A DNA stretch of 64,000 nucleotides from Xanthobacteraceae bacterium (GTDB lineage Bacteria; Pseudomonadota; Alphaproteobacteria; Rhizobiales; Xanthobacteraceae), in NCBI GenBank assembly GCA_019635635.1, contig JAHBZB010000003.1, forward strand, positions 186,001 through 250,000, given 5' to 3'. The position numbers and the translations under genes are program-made. Position 1 is the first letter of the stretch. Each line of letters starts with the position of its first letter. Below are positions 9,848-18,841 of the stretch, one piece after another. The notes beneath the pieces were generated by a model. It ran no database searches and was not told the DNA's origin. It saw only the letters and a list, made by a program, of their open reading frames with translations.

Positions 9848-10504
9848 TCAGGCGATGGCGCCGAAGCTTGCGCGCACGTTTGCGAATACCTCGCGGAACA
9901 TTTCTGTCGTCAGCACGCCCGTGTTCGTGTTGTAGCGCGAGCAGTGATAGCTATCGAACAGCCGTACCTTCTCGAAATCGTGGATCATGCCGTGGCCGAA
10001 TTTGTGCCGGGCCATTTTCGAGCCGAGCGCGACCACGACGGAGTCGTGCGCGATCTTGCCGAGCGCCACGACGCGCTTGAGGTTTGGCATCTCATTCAGC
10101 GCGCTTGTTAGAAAGATGCGGCAGGTCTTTATTTCTTCGTTGGTCGGCTTGTTCTCGGGCGGCACGCAATGCACCGCGTTCGCGATCCGCGTATCGACCA
10201 GTTCGAAGCCGTCGTCGGCGCGCTCTTTATAATCGCCCTTGGCGAAGCCGAATTCCTTCAGCGTCGCATAAAGCAAATCACCGGCATAATCGCCGGTGAA
10301 AGGACGCCCGGTCTGGTTCGCGCCGTGCAGTCCCGGCGCAAGGCCGACGATCAGCAGGCGCGCGCCCGCCGGGCCGAAGGACGGCACGGGCGCGTTGAAA
10401 TAAGACGGGTATTGTTTGCGGTTCGCTTTCCGGAACGCGACCAGCCGCGGGCAGAGCGGACAATCGCGGCCCGGCTCGGCGAGTTCGGCGGTCGTTTCGC
10501 TCAA
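9848..10504 (-). CDS. Uracil-DNA glycosylase, family 5 (UdgB)
   Basis: Removes uracil, and in this family often hypoxanthine or other deaminated bases, from DNA. 218 residues. The active-site motif GLAPGLHGANQTGRPFTGD (about 54-72) carries Ala where family 1 enzymes have Asp, and the second motif YHCSRYNTNTGVLT is the family 5 form. Cys15, Cys18, Cys113 and Cys128 are placed to bind a [4Fe-4S] cluster. The start is TTG at 10504, overlapping the stop of the NYN gene as TTGA, so the two are translationally coupled. No ATG fits upstream within the gene pair. Confidence 0.9.
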   Translation of the reverse strand: MSETTAELAEPGRDCPLCPRLVAFRKANRKQYPSYFNAPVPSFGPAGARLLIVGLAPGLHGANQTGRPFTGDYAGDLLYATLKEFGFAKGDYKERADDGFELVDTRIANAVHCVPPENKPTNEEIKTCRIFLTSALNEMPNLKRVVALGKIAHDSVVVALGSKMARHKFGHGMIHDFEKVRLFDSYHCSRYNTNTGVLTTEMFREVFANVRASFGAIA

Positions 10505-11121
10505 GCGTCTTCGGTCTCGTCGTGCGGGTTACCGGAGCTTCCGGCCGGACGTTGCAGGAAGTTCGGCGCATTGTGCATACGGCCGGAGCGATCGCCAGGG
10601 TCGCGGCCGATTTTTCCCGCAAGTTCCTGGAGATCAATGAAAACGTCCGCCTGCCGGCGCAACTCGTCGGCGATCATTGGTGGCTGGGTGGTGATGGTCG
10701 AAATCACGGTCACGCGGACGCCCTTGCGCTGCACGGATTCGACCAGCGGGCGAAAATCGCCGTCGCCGGAGAACAGCACGACATGCTCGACGTGGTCGGC
10801 AAGTTCCATCACATCGACCGCCAGTTCGAGGTCCATATTGCCCTTGATCTTGCGGCGGCCCATCGCGTCGGTGAATTCCTTCGCGGGCTTGGTCACGACC
10901 GTATAGCCGTTGTAATCGAGCCAATCGAGCAGGGGGCGGATCGAGGAATATTCCTGATCCTCGATCAGCGCGGTGTAATAGAATGCGCGCAGGAGATTAC
11001 CGCGGCTCTGAAATTCCTTGAGCAGGCGCTTGTAGTCGATATCGAAGCCGAGGCTCTTTGTGGTGGCGTAGAGATTGGCGCCGTCGATAAATAGAGCTGT
11101 TTTTTCGGCTACTTGCTGCAT
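10501..11121 (-). CDS. NYN domain (LabA/DUF88-like) protein
   Basis: 206-residue PIN-like nuclease-fold protein. The metal-binding acidic residues are present: Asp in LFIDGANLY, Asp in KGNMDLELAVDVM and two in LFSGDGDF (about 14, 98, 121 and 123 counting from the GTG at 11124). A basic Arg/Pro/Asn-rich tail (after about 170) looks disordered. ATG at 11121 is chosen; GTG directly before it is the alternative. Families with this fold include RNases, but substrate and role of LabA-like proteins remain unsettled. It is the first gene of a unit with udgB. Confidence 0.88.
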   Translation of the reverse strand: MQQVAEKTALFIDGANLYATTKSLGFDIDYKRLLKEFQSRGNLLRAFYYTALIEDQEYSSIRPLLDWLDYNGYTVVTKPAKEFTDAMGRRKIKGNMDLELAVDVMELADHVEHVVLFSGDGDFRPLVESVQRKGVRVTVISTITTQPPMIADELRRQADVFIDLQELAGKIGRDPGDRSGRMHNAPNFLQRPAGSSGNPHDETEDA

Positions 11122-11349
11122 CACTTATTCCTAAAACGGGAAGCCCATTCGTCTGGGCGGGTCAGGTCTCCAGAATTGCCGGGCCGTCGCATGAAAACCG
11201 GTTATTTCGTCAGGTAACAGCTTATTGCGGCAAGAGGAAAGCATTACCTCCGGGCACATCGTCACGGTAGGGCCTGCTGCTTGCATCCGGCGCATAACTC
11301 GCGCTATAGGGTCCCCGATTCCGCACACTCAGAGCTTGGAGCCCCGCCG

Positions 11350-11730
11350 ATGGCGCGCGTCACGGTTGAAGATTGCATCGACAAGGTTGAGAACCGCTTC
11401 GATCTCGTGCTGCTCGCGAGCCATCGCGCGCGCATGATCTCGTCGGGTTCCTCGATCACGGTGGACCGGGACAACGACAAGAACCCGGTCGTGGCGCTCC
11501 GCGAGGTGGCCGAAGAGACGGTTTCTCCGGGCGATCTGAAGGAAGACCTGATCCACTCCCTCCAGAAGTACACCGAAGTCGACGAGCCGGAACCCGAGGC
11601 CGTGCCGATGATTCCGGGCGCGGGTGGCTCGGACGACAACGTCGTCATGGACCGCATGAGCGAGGAAGAACTGCTCGCCGGCCTCCAGGGCCTGGTTCCG
11701 CCGGAACAGACCGAAGAAGACGAAGGCTAA
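11350..11730 (+). CDS. rpoZ: RNA polymerase omega subunit
   Basis: Small RNA polymerase subunit that binds the beta' C-terminus and aids assembly. 126 residues, starting [20 protein letters not shown], with the family motif [12 protein letters not shown] and the VALREVAE helix. The acidic C-terminal extension is normal in Rhizobiales. ATG at 11350 begins the conserved N-terminus, so longer in-frame starts are rejected. rsh follows, the arrangement expected because omega takes part in the ppGpp response in some proteobacteria. Confidence 0.96.
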   Translation: MARVTVEDCIDKVENRFDLVLLASHRARMISSGSSITVDRDNDKNPVVALREVAEETVSPGDLKEDLIHSLQKYTEVDEPEPEAVPMIPGAGGSDDNVVMDRMSEEELLAGLQGLVPPEQTEEDEG

Positions 11731-11837
11731 ACGCCTAAAAGCGTTAGCTATTTCGCCCGGTCTATTCGCCGGGCCGCTCCGACAATGCTATTTTGCTGTG
11801 CAGTCCCCAGATTCCGGGGGACCGGAGCCGTTTTGCC

Positions 11838-14048
11838 ATGATGCGCCAGTACGAACTCGTCGACCGGGTTCGTCACTATAACCCTGCGACCGACGAGGGG
11901 CTGCTCGACAGCGCCTATGTCTACGCCATGAAGGCGCATGGCTCGCAGACGCGCGCGTCTGGCGACCCGTATTTCTCGCACCCGCTGGAAGTCGCCGCGA
12001 TCCTCACCGACCTGAAGCTGGACGATGCCACCATCGTCGCCGCACTCCTGCACGACACCATCGAGGACACGAAGGCGACCAAGGCCGAGATCGGCAAGAA
12101 GTTCGGCAAGGATATCGCTACCCTCGTCGAGGGGCTGACCAAAATCAAAAAACTCGACCTCGTGTCGAAGCGCGCCGCACAGGCGGAGAACCTGCGCAAG
12201 CTTCTGCTTGCGATCGCGGACGACGTGCGGGTGCTGCTCGTGAAGCTCGCCGACCGGCTTCACAACATGCGGACGCTGAAGTTCGTTCCGGAAGAAAAGC
12301 GCAACCGCATCGCCGAAGAGACGCTCGACATCTATGCGCCGCTCGCCGGCCGCATGGGCATGCACGACATGCGGGAGGAACTGGAAGATCTTTCCTTCCG
12401 CCAGTTGCAGCCCGAAGTCTATCGCTCGATCGAGCAGCGGCTCGCGGCACTGCGCGAGCGCAATGCGGGTCTCATCAAAGGCATCGAAGCGGAACTGACC
12501 GACGAGCTTGCGCGCCGGGGCATCAAGGCGAAGGTGCGCGGGCGCGAGAAGAAGCCGTATTCGATCTGGAAGAAGATGGAGCGCAAGGCGGTCGGCTTCG
12601 AACAACTCTCCGATCTTTACGGGTTCCGGGTGATCGTCGGCAGCATCGCGGACTGTTACGCGGCGGTCGGCATCGTTCACACGAAGTGGCCCTTCGTTCC
12701 GGGCCGCTTCAAGGACTACATCTCGACACCGAAGCAGAACGACTACCGTTCGCTGCATACTACGGTGGTTGGGCCGGGCCGCCAGCGTGTCGAACTACAG
12801 GTTCGCACCTACGACATGGATCAGGTCGCCGAATACGGCATCGCCGCGCACGCCGTATATAAAGACAGCGAGAGGTCGAACGGCGAAATCCTGCCGCACG
12901 ATTCCAACGCCTACGCCTGGCTCCGGCGGACGATCGAAATGCTCGCGGAAGGCTCGAGCCCGGAAGAATTTCTCGAGCACACCAAGCTCGAGCTGTTCCA
13001 CGATCAGGTGTTCTGCTTCACGCCGAACGGGCGCCTCATCGCGCTGCCGCGCAAGGCGACGCCGATCGATTTCGCCTATGCGGTTCATACCGACGTCGGC
13101 AACAGCGCCATCGGTTGCAAGATCAACGGGCAGGTGGCGCCGCTTGTTTCCGAACTCCAGACCGGCGACGAAGTCGAGATCATCCGGGGCGATGCGAAGG
13201 CGCCGCCGGCGGCCTGGGATGCAATCGTCATTACCGGAAAGGCGCGGGCTGCGATCCGGCGTGCGACCCGCTCGGCGGTACGCGCGCAATATACCGGGCT
13301 TGGCCGCAGGATGGTGGAGCGCGCCTTTGCCAAGGCGTCGCTGCCGTTCTCGGACGAGAAATTGCAGGCAGCGCTGCCGCGGCTCGCGCGCCATACCGGA
13401 GAAGATCTTTTTTCGTCCGTGGGCCGCGGCGAGATCAAGCCCGAGGACGTTCTGCGTGCGATCGATCCCGAGTGGCGCGGCGAGCGCGTCACCGGGGTGA
13501 AGACTCCGAAAAGCGAAGGCGGCTGGTTCGGTCTGCGCCGCGCGAGCTCGCTGAAGTTCCGTATTCCCGAAGAGAAAGGCAAGGAAGAGAAGCCATCCGC
13601 GATCCCGATCCGCGGCATCAACGGTGAGTTGCCGGTGCGCTTCGCGCCGAACGGCGGTGCCGTGCCCGGCGACCGCATCGTCGGCATTCTAAATCCGGGC
13701 GAGGGCATTACGATCTATCCGATCCATTCGCCCGCGCTAAAGGAATTCGACGACCAGCCCGAGCGCTGGCTCGATGTGCGCTGGGATGTCGAGGACGCCG
13801 AGCCGCAGCGCTTTCCAGCGCAGATCGCGGTGACGGCGATGAACGAGCCCGGCTCGCTCGCGCAGATTGCAACCGTGATCGGCGAGCACGGCGGCAACAT
13901 CGACAATATCCGCATGGACGGAAAGACCGCCGACTTTCACCGCATGGTGATCGACGTCGAAGTGTTCGACCTGAAGCACCTGAACGCGATTATCGCGCAA
14001 TTGCGCGCGAAGAAAATCGTTTCCGGGGCGGAGCGCGTCAATGGCTGA
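11838..14048 (+). CDS. rsh: Bifunctional (p)ppGpp synthetase/hydrolase (Rsh)
   Basis: Makes and degrades the alarmone (p)ppGpp in the stringent response. 736 residues. HD hydrolase domain (about 25-180) keeps His48, His72-Asp73 and the Glu-Asp pair in HDTIED, so hydrolysis should be active. The synthetase domain (about 230-345) has [20 protein letters not shown] and [13 protein letters not shown] (about 385-450) and C-terminal ACT (about 660-735) follow. Two adjacent ATG codons (11838 and 11841) could start it. As usual in alphaproteobacteria, this is the main long-form Rsh. Its end overlaps pdxJ by eight bases. Confidence 0.96.
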   Translation: MMRQYELVDRVRHYNPATDEGLLDSAYVYAMKAHGSQTRASGDPYFSHPLEVAAILTDLKLDDATIVAALLHDTIEDTKATKAEIGKKFGKDIATLVEGLTKIKKLDLVSKRAAQAENLRKLLLAIADDVRVLLVKLADRLHNMRTLKFVPEEKRNRIAEETLDIYAPLAGRMGMHDMREELEDLSFRQLQPEVYRSIEQRLAALRERNAGLIKGIEAELTDELARRGIKAKVRGREKKPYSIWKKMERKAVGFEQLSDLYGFRVIVGSIADCYAAVGIVHTKWPFVPGRFKDYISTPKQNDYRSLHTTVVGPGRQRVELQVRTYDMDQVAEYGIAAHAVYKDSERSNGEILPHDSNAYAWLRRTIEMLAEGSSPEEFLEHTKLELFHDQVFCFTPNGRLIALPRKATPIDFAYAVHTDVGNSAIGCKINGQVAPLVSELQTGDEVEIIRGDAKAPPAAWDAIVITGKARAAIRRATRSAVRAQYTGLGRRMVERAFAKASLPFSDEKLQAALPRLARHTGEDLFSSVGRGEIKPEDVLRAIDPEWRGERVTGVKTPKSEGGWFGLRRASSLKFRIPEEKGKEEKPSAIPIRGINGELPVRFAPNGGAVPGDRIVGILNPGEGITIYPIHSPALKEFDDQPERWLDVRWDVEDAEPQRFPAQIAVTAMNEPGSLAQIATVIGEHGGNIDNIRMDGKTADFHRMVIDVEVFDLKHLNAIIAQLRAKKIVSGAERVNG

Positions 14049-14805
14049 GCGCACACCCATCCGTCTCGGCGTGAACGTCGATCATGTCGCCACCATTCGC
14101 AACGCGCGCGGCGGCTATCATCCCGATCCTGTCCGCGCCGCGCGGGCCGCGATCGCGGCAGGTGCGCACGGCATCACCGCGCATCTGCGCGAGGACCGCC
14201 GCCACATCGTCGATCTCGATGTCGAGCGATTGATGAAAGAGATCGACGCGCCGCTCAATCTGGAGATGGCGGCGACCGACGAGATGATCGGGGTTGCGCA
14301 CCGTCTGATGCCGCATGCGGTCTGTCTGGTGCCCGAGAAGCGCACCGAGCGGACGACCGAAGGCGGCCTCGACGTGATCGCAGGCGGCGAGAAGCTGCGC
14401 GACGCGGTGAAGGCGCTGTCAGCGCATAGCCGCGTATCGCTGTTCATCGCACCGGACACGGGGCAGATCGAGGCGTCGGCGAAAGCGCGCGCGGCGGTGA
14501 TCGAGCTTCATACCGGCACGTGGTGCGAAGCCGTCATGAATAGCGATGAGCGCGGCGCGGTCGAGGAATTCAAGCGGCTTGTCGAAGGTGCACAGCTTGC
14601 CGCGTCGCTCGGCCTCGAAGTTCATGCCGGTCATGGCCTCGACTTCGATACCGCCGAGCTGATCGCAACGCTTCCCGAGATCGCCGAACTCAACATCGGC
14701 CATTACATGATGGGCGAGGCGATCTTCGTGGGTCTCGATGCGGTGATCAAAAACATGCTTGCCGCGATGGCGCGCGGCCGCGCGCGTTCCGGAGCGACCG
14801 CATGA
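14041..14805 (+). CDS. pdxJ: Pyridoxine 5'-phosphate synthase
   Basis: Condenses 1-deoxyxylulose 5-phosphate with 3-amino-2-oxopropyl phosphate in DXP-dependent vitamin B6 synthesis. 254 residues in a TIM barrel. Diagnostic segments: [17 protein letters not shown] at the N-terminus, [16 protein letters not shown] with the catalytic His, [16 protein letters not shown], and [12 protein letters not shown] near the C-terminus. It overlaps rsh and, as ATGA, acpS, so the block is translated as a coupled unit. Confidence 0.97.
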   Translation: MAERTPIRLGVNVDHVATIRNARGGYHPDPVRAARAAIAAGAHGITAHLREDRRHIVDLDVERLMKEIDAPLNLEMAATDEMIGVAHRLMPHAVCLVPEKRTERTTEGGLDVIAGGEKLRDAVKALSAHSRVSLFIAPDTGQIEASAKARAAVIELHTGTWCEAVMNSDERGAVEEFKRLVEGAQLAASLGLEVHAGHGLDFDTAELIATLPEIAELNIGHYMMGEAIFVGLDAVIKNMLAAMARGRARSGATA

Positions 14806-15209
14806 TCATCGGCATGGGCTCCGACCTCTGCGACGTGCGGCGGATCGAGAAATCGATCGCGCGCTTCGGCGACCGCTTCCTCGACCGGATTTTTACGCCA
14901 AAAGAACGCGAGCGCTCCGAGCGCAGGAAGCGCCGCGCCGAATCCTATGCCAAGCGTTTCGCGGCCAAGGAGGCCTGCGCCAAGGCGCTCGGCACGGGGT
15001 TCAGGGCGGGCGTGTTCTTCCGCGATCTCGGGGTTGTGAACCTGCCTTCCGGCAAGCCCACGATGAAGCTCACCGGCGGCGCCTTGAAGCGGCTCAACGC
15101 CCTGATTCCGGCGGGTTTTGCGCCGCAGATCGATCTCACCATCACCGACGAAGGGCCGATGGCGCAGGCCATCGTCATCATCTCCGCAGTCCCCGAGGCG
15201 CCGCGTTAG
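14802..15209 (+). CDS. acpS: Holo-[acyl-carrier-protein] synthase
   Basis: Transfers 4'-phosphopantetheine from CoA to the acyl carrier protein. 135 residues. Mg-binding Asp lies in [16 protein letters not shown] and Glu in [15 protein letters not shown]; the HxxPF-type family end is here PEAPR. ATGA overlap with pdxJ. Gene order pdxJ-acpS-lepB is the standard one. Confidence 0.96.
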   Translation: MIIGMGSDLCDVRRIEKSIARFGDRFLDRIFTPKERERSERRKRRAESYAKRFAAKEACAKALGTGFRAGVFFRDLGVVNLPSGKPTMKLTGGALKRLNALIPAGFAPQIDLTITDEGPMAQAIVIISAVPEAPR

Positions 15210-15281
15210 CCGCATTGCTTCGCTGTTGGCCCGCGTCTATACGGGCGGCGCCCCCGCGAATTCTCCGGAGAAATTGCATTC

Positions 15282-16031
15282 ATGAGCGCGACCACCGAGA
15301 AGAAAAATGAAGGCGGGATCGGCGAGATCATCAATATCGCCTTTCAGGCGCTGGTCATCGCGCTCGTCATCCGGACGCTCCTGTTTCAGCCGTTCAACAT
15401 TCCTTCGGGATCGATGAAGGCGACGCTCCTGGTCGGCGACTACATTTTCGTTTCCAAATACTCTTACGGCTACACGAAGTTCTCGGTGCCGTTCGCGCTG
15501 ATCCCGTTCGAAGGCCGCATCTGGGCCGGGATGCCGAAGCGCGGCGACGTTGCCGTGTTCCGCAATCCGAAAGACGAGGGCACGGACTACATCAAGCGCG
15601 TGATCGGCTTGCCGGGCGACCGCATCCAGATGAACAACGGCCAGTTGTTCATCAACGGCCAGCCGGTGAAGCGGGAACTGGTCGCTGACTGGATTTCCGA
15701 CGATCCCGGTATGGAAGGCAAGGCGGTCAAGCGTTATCGCGAAACGCTGCCGAACGGTGTCACCTACGAAACGCTCGATCTCAGCGACAGCTATTACGAC
15801 AACACGCCGGAATATCTCGTGCCGGCCGGCCATTACTTCATGATGGGCGACAATCGCGACAACTCTACCGACAGCCGCGTGCAGTCGGCGGTGGGCTATG
15901 TGCCGTTCGAGAATTTCATCGGCCGCGCCGAGATCATCTTCTTCTCGCTCAAGGAAGGCACCGCGATCTACGAGCTGTGGCGCTGGCCGTTCGATGTGCG
16001 CTGGGGCCGCATCTTCTCACTGGTGCGATGA
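15282..16031 (+). CDS. lepB: Signal peptidase I
   Basis: Inner-membrane endopeptidase removing signal peptides from Sec and Tat substrates. 249 residues, one N-terminal membrane helix (about 16-33). The Ser/Lys dyad is Ser44 in PSGSMKATL and Lys105 in TDYIKRVIGLPGD; box E reads YFMMGDNRDNSTDSR. ATG at 15282 gives the usual short cytoplasmic N-terminus. 72 bases separate it from acpS, so it could have its own promoter. Its stop overlaps the rnc start. Confidence 0.96.
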   Translation: MSATTEKKNEGGIGEIINIAFQALVIALVIRTLLFQPFNIPSGSMKATLLVGDYIFVSKYSYGYTKFSVPFALIPFEGRIWAGMPKRGDVAVFRNPKDEGTDYIKRVIGLPGDRIQMNNGQLFINGQPVKRELVADWISDDPGMEGKAVKRYRETLPNGVTYETLDLSDSYYDNTPEYLVPAGHYFMMGDNRDNSTDSRVQSAVGYVPFENFIGRAEIIFFSLKEGTAIYELWRWPFDVRWGRIFSLVR

Positions 16032-16732
16032 AACGAAAGCCGCACGAACTTTCCGCGCTGGAAGAGCGGCTCGGTTACCGCTTCAAGGATGCGGCATTGC
16101 TCGCGCAAGCGCTGACACACAAGAGCGCGGTCACCGGGCGCAAGCACGCCAGCAATCAGCGGATGGAATTTCTTGGCGACCGCGTGCTCGGGCTCGCGGT
16201 CGCGGAAATGCTTTATGGTTCTTTCCCCGGCAATCTTGAAGGCGAGCTTTCGCAACGGCATACCGCGCTGGTGCGCAACGAAACTTGTGTCGAGGTCGCG
16301 CTGCTGCTCGGTCTCGGCGCGCATCTCAATCTCGGGCAGGGCGAGCGCAACACAGGCGGCGAGCGCAATCACTCCATCCTTGGCGACGCCTGCGAAGCCG
16401 TGATCGGCGCGATCTTTCTCGATGGCGGCTACGAGCCGTCGAAGGCGTTGATCGAGCGCTACTGGCGGCCGCTGATGCAGGCGTCCGCGCAGGCGCCGCG
16501 CGACGCGAAAGCGCTATTGCAGGAATGGGCGCTCGGCCGCGGTTTGCCGGTGCCGCATTATCGCGAAGTCGATCGCAGCGGACCCGATCACAAGCCGGTC
16601 TTTCGGGTCGCGCTGGAATTGCCGGGCATTCTTCCGGTGGAAGGCGTCGGCCCCTCCAAGCGCGACGCCGAGAAGGCCGCCGCTTCCATGATGCTTGCCC
16701 GCGAGGGCGTATTGGCCGATCCCCATGAATGA
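16028..16732 (+). CDS. rnc: Ribonuclease III
   Basis: Double-stranded-RNA endonuclease for rRNA and mRNA processing. 234 residues. The signature NQRMEFLGDRVLGLAVAE holds Glu47 and Asp51; Asp120 and Glu123 in HSILGDACEAVIGA complete the metal site. A C-terminal dsRBD (about 160-230) ends in GPSKRDAEKAAASMML. ATG at 16028 overlaps the lepB stop (ATGA) and is preferred to an upstream frame that would intrude into lepB. Confidence 0.96.
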   Translation: MKRKPHELSALEERLGYRFKDAALLAQALTHKSAVTGRKHASNQRMEFLGDRVLGLAVAEMLYGSFPGNLEGELSQRHTALVRNETCVEVALLLGLGAHLNLGQGERNTGGERNHSILGDACEAVIGAIFLDGGYEPSKALIERYWRPLMQASAQAPRDAKALLQEWALGRGLPVPHYREVDRSGPDHKPVFRVALELPGILPVEGVGPSKRDAEKAAASMMLAREGVLADPHE

Positions 16733-17627
16733 AGAAACACGCGCAGGCTTCGTCGCGCTGATCGGCGCGCCGAACGCGGGAAAATCAACGCTGCTCAATT
16801 CGCTGGTCGGCGCCAAGGTGTCGATCGTCACGCATAAAGTGCAGACGACGCGCGTGCCGGTGCGCGGGATCGCGATCGCCGGCAACGCGCAGATCGTGTT
16901 CGTCGATACGCCCGGCATCTTCGCGCCGAAGCGCCGGCTCGACCGCGCCATGGTTGGCTCGGCGTGGCAGGGGGCCGCGGACGCAGATCTCGTCGCGTTG
17001 CTCATCGACGCGCAGCGCGGGCTCGATGCTGAGAACCGTGAGATCTTGAGCAAGCTCAAGGAAGTGCCGCAGCCCAAGGTTCTGATCCTGAACAAGATCG
17101 ACCTGATCGAGCGTGAGAAGTTGCTCGCGCTTACGGCGGAGGCAAACGAGCTTATCCGCTTCGAGCGGACCTTTATGATTTCGGCGACCAAGGGCGACGG
17201 TGTCACGGACGTGCGCGATTATTTCGCGAACGCGATGCCGAAAGGCCCGTGGCTCTATCCGGAAGACGAGATTTCGGACGTGCCGATGCGGCTGATGGCG
17301 GCCGAGATCACGCGCGAAAAGCTCTATCTTCGGCTGCACGAGGAGCTACCCTACCAATCCACGGTCGAAACCGATTCGTGGGAGGAGCGTAAAGACGGCT
17401 CCGTCCGGATCGAGCAGACCATTTTTGTCGAGCGGGACGGCCAGAAGAAGATTGTGCTCGGGCAGGGCGGGAAGATGGTGAAATCCATCTCGATGGATGC
17501 ACGCAAGGAAATCTCGAAAGAGATCGAGAAGAAGGTGCATCTGTTTCTGCACGTGAAGGTGCGTGAAGGCTGGGGCGACGACCCCGAGCGCTATCGTGGG
17601 ATCGGGCTGGAGTTTCCGAAGGAATGA
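16725..17627 (+). CDS. era: GTPase Era
   Basis: Ras-like GTPase that binds the 3' end of 16S rRNA and assists 30S maturation. 300 residues. G1 GAPNAGKS (14-21), G3 DTPG (61-64), G4 NKID (123-126), then a KH domain (about 200-280) with IVLGQGGKMVKSISMDARKE. ATG at 16725 gives the conserved N-terminus and an eight-base overlap with rnc. lepB-rnc-era is a textbook order. Confidence 0.97.
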   Translation: MNEETRAGFVALIGAPNAGKSTLLNSLVGAKVSIVTHKVQTTRVPVRGIAIAGNAQIVFVDTPGIFAPKRRLDRAMVGSAWQGAADADLVALLIDAQRGLDAENREILSKLKEVPQPKVLILNKIDLIEREKLLALTAEANELIRFERTFMISATKGDGVTDVRDYFANAMPKGPWLYPEDEISDVPMRLMAAEITREKLYLRLHEELPYQSTVETDSWEERKDGSVRIEQTIFVERDGQKKIVLGQGGKMVKSISMDARKEISKEIEKKVHLFLHVKVREGWGDDPERYRGIGLEFPKE

Positions 17628-18076
17628 CGGCGGCGCACGCGCAAGGCACCTGCATTTTCTGCCGCATCGTGGGCGGGGAAATCCCCGCCGTGCGCGTTTA
17701 CGAAGACGACGCGGTGCTCGCCTTCCTCGACATCCGGCCGATCCGCGAAGGCCATGCGCTGGTCATGCCGAAACAGCATTACGAATATTACGAGCAGATG
17801 CCGGCAGAACTCGCGGCGTCGGTGATGCACACCGGGCAGCGTCTCGGTAAAGCCGTGAAGAAACTTTACGGCGTGCCGCGGGTCGGCTTCATGTTTACCG
17901 GCACCGATGTCGCGCACACGCATGCGCATGTCGTGCCGATGGTGGAAGCAACCGACCTGACGTCGCGCCGTTACATCGTCGAGGAAAGCCTGACGTTCCG
18001 GCCTCTCGATGCCGCGGCGCCCGGCGACCTGCAAAAGACCGCGGCCAGATTGAAAGCGGCGCTCACGGACTACTGA
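17624..18076 (+). CDS. HIT family nucleotide-binding protein
   Basis: 150-residue histidine-triad hydrolase or transferase acting on nucleotide phosphoramidates or dinucleotides. The triad HTHAHVV holds His98, His100 and His102. The N-terminus has CIFCRIVGGEIPA with the Cys pair typical of HINT/Fhit relatives that bind zinc. The physiological substrate is unknown. It starts inside the era stop codon (ATGA), so is coupled to it. Confidence 0.93.
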   Translation: MTAAHAQGTCIFCRIVGGEIPAVRVYEDDAVLAFLDIRPIREGHALVMPKQHYEYYEQMPAELAASVMHTGQRLGKAVKKLYGVPRVGFMFTGTDVAHTHAHVVPMVEATDLTSRRYIVEESLTFRPLDAAAPGDLQKTAARLKAALTDY

Positions 18077-18077
18077 C

Positions 18078-18803
18078 ATGGAATGGACCGACGACGGCAT
18101 CATTCTCGGGCTTCGCCGCCACGGCGAAGGCCACGCCGTTGCGGAACTAATGACCGCCGAACATGGCCGTCATCTCGGGCTCGTCTATGGCGGTGGCTCG
18201 CGGAAGAAGGCGCCGGCCCTGCAGCCGGGCAACAGCGTGCGCGCGGTATGGCGTGCGCGGCTCGATGAGCAACTCGGCAACTACTCGCTCGAGATCACGC
18301 AATCGCGCGCCGACCGTATGATGATGGCGGCGCGCGCGAGCTTCGGCCTGCAGACGATCGCGGCACTTCTTCGGCTTCTGCCGGAGCGCGATCCGCATGA
18401 CGATCTCTACGTCATGAGCGAATATATCCTCGACCGGATCGACGAGCCGGAAGCGGCCTCGCTGATCGCGCGGTTCGAGTTGCAGTTGCTGGCCGAATTG
18501 GGCTTCGGGCTGGACCTGTCGTGTTGCGCGGCGAGCGGGGTCACGACCGACCTCGTCTATGTCTCGCCCAAGACCGGCCGGGCGGTGAGCCGGACGGCGG
18601 GCGAGGAATGGCGCGAACGGCTTCTGCCGCTGCCGTCTTTTCTCCGCGAAGCCGAGGTAAGCGTCAGTCCTGCCGAGATCGCGGCGGCTTTCACGCTTAC
18701 CGGGCACTTTCTGGCGGTCCATGTGCTGGAGCCGCGGGGCATGGAGCTGCCGGAGGCGAGGGCCTCCCTGGTCGCGGCGGCAAGGCGCATGCGGGCCGCC
18801 TGA
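18078..18803 (+). CDS. recO: DNA repair protein RecO
   Basis: Acts with RecR and RecF to load RecA on SSB-coated gaps. 241 residues: N-terminal OB fold (MEWTDDGIILGLRRHGEGHAVAELMT), then a helical region with LQLLAELGFGLDLSCCAASG, where a zinc site would sit in other RecO; only adjacent Cys remain here. It begins one base after the HIT stop. In this class recO commonly follows era. Confidence 0.94.
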   Translation: MEWTDDGIILGLRRHGEGHAVAELMTAEHGRHLGLVYGGGSRKKAPALQPGNSVRAVWRARLDEQLGNYSLEITQSRADRMMMAARASFGLQTIAALLRLLPERDPHDDLYVMSEYILDRIDEPEAASLIARFELQLLAELGFGLDLSCCAASGVTTDLVYVSPKTGRAVSRTAGEEWRERLLPLPSFLREAEVSVSPAEIAAAFTLTGHFLAVHVLEPRGMELPEARASLVAAARRMRAA

Positions 18804-18841
18804 CAGTTGAAGAGCCCGCGCGGACTGAGTACCGCTAGAAC

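Noticed and set aside
11755-11774. Hairpin GCCCGG-8-CCGGGC between rpoZ and rsh
   Set aside because: Short stem with a loose loop and no T-run; not convincing as a terminator.
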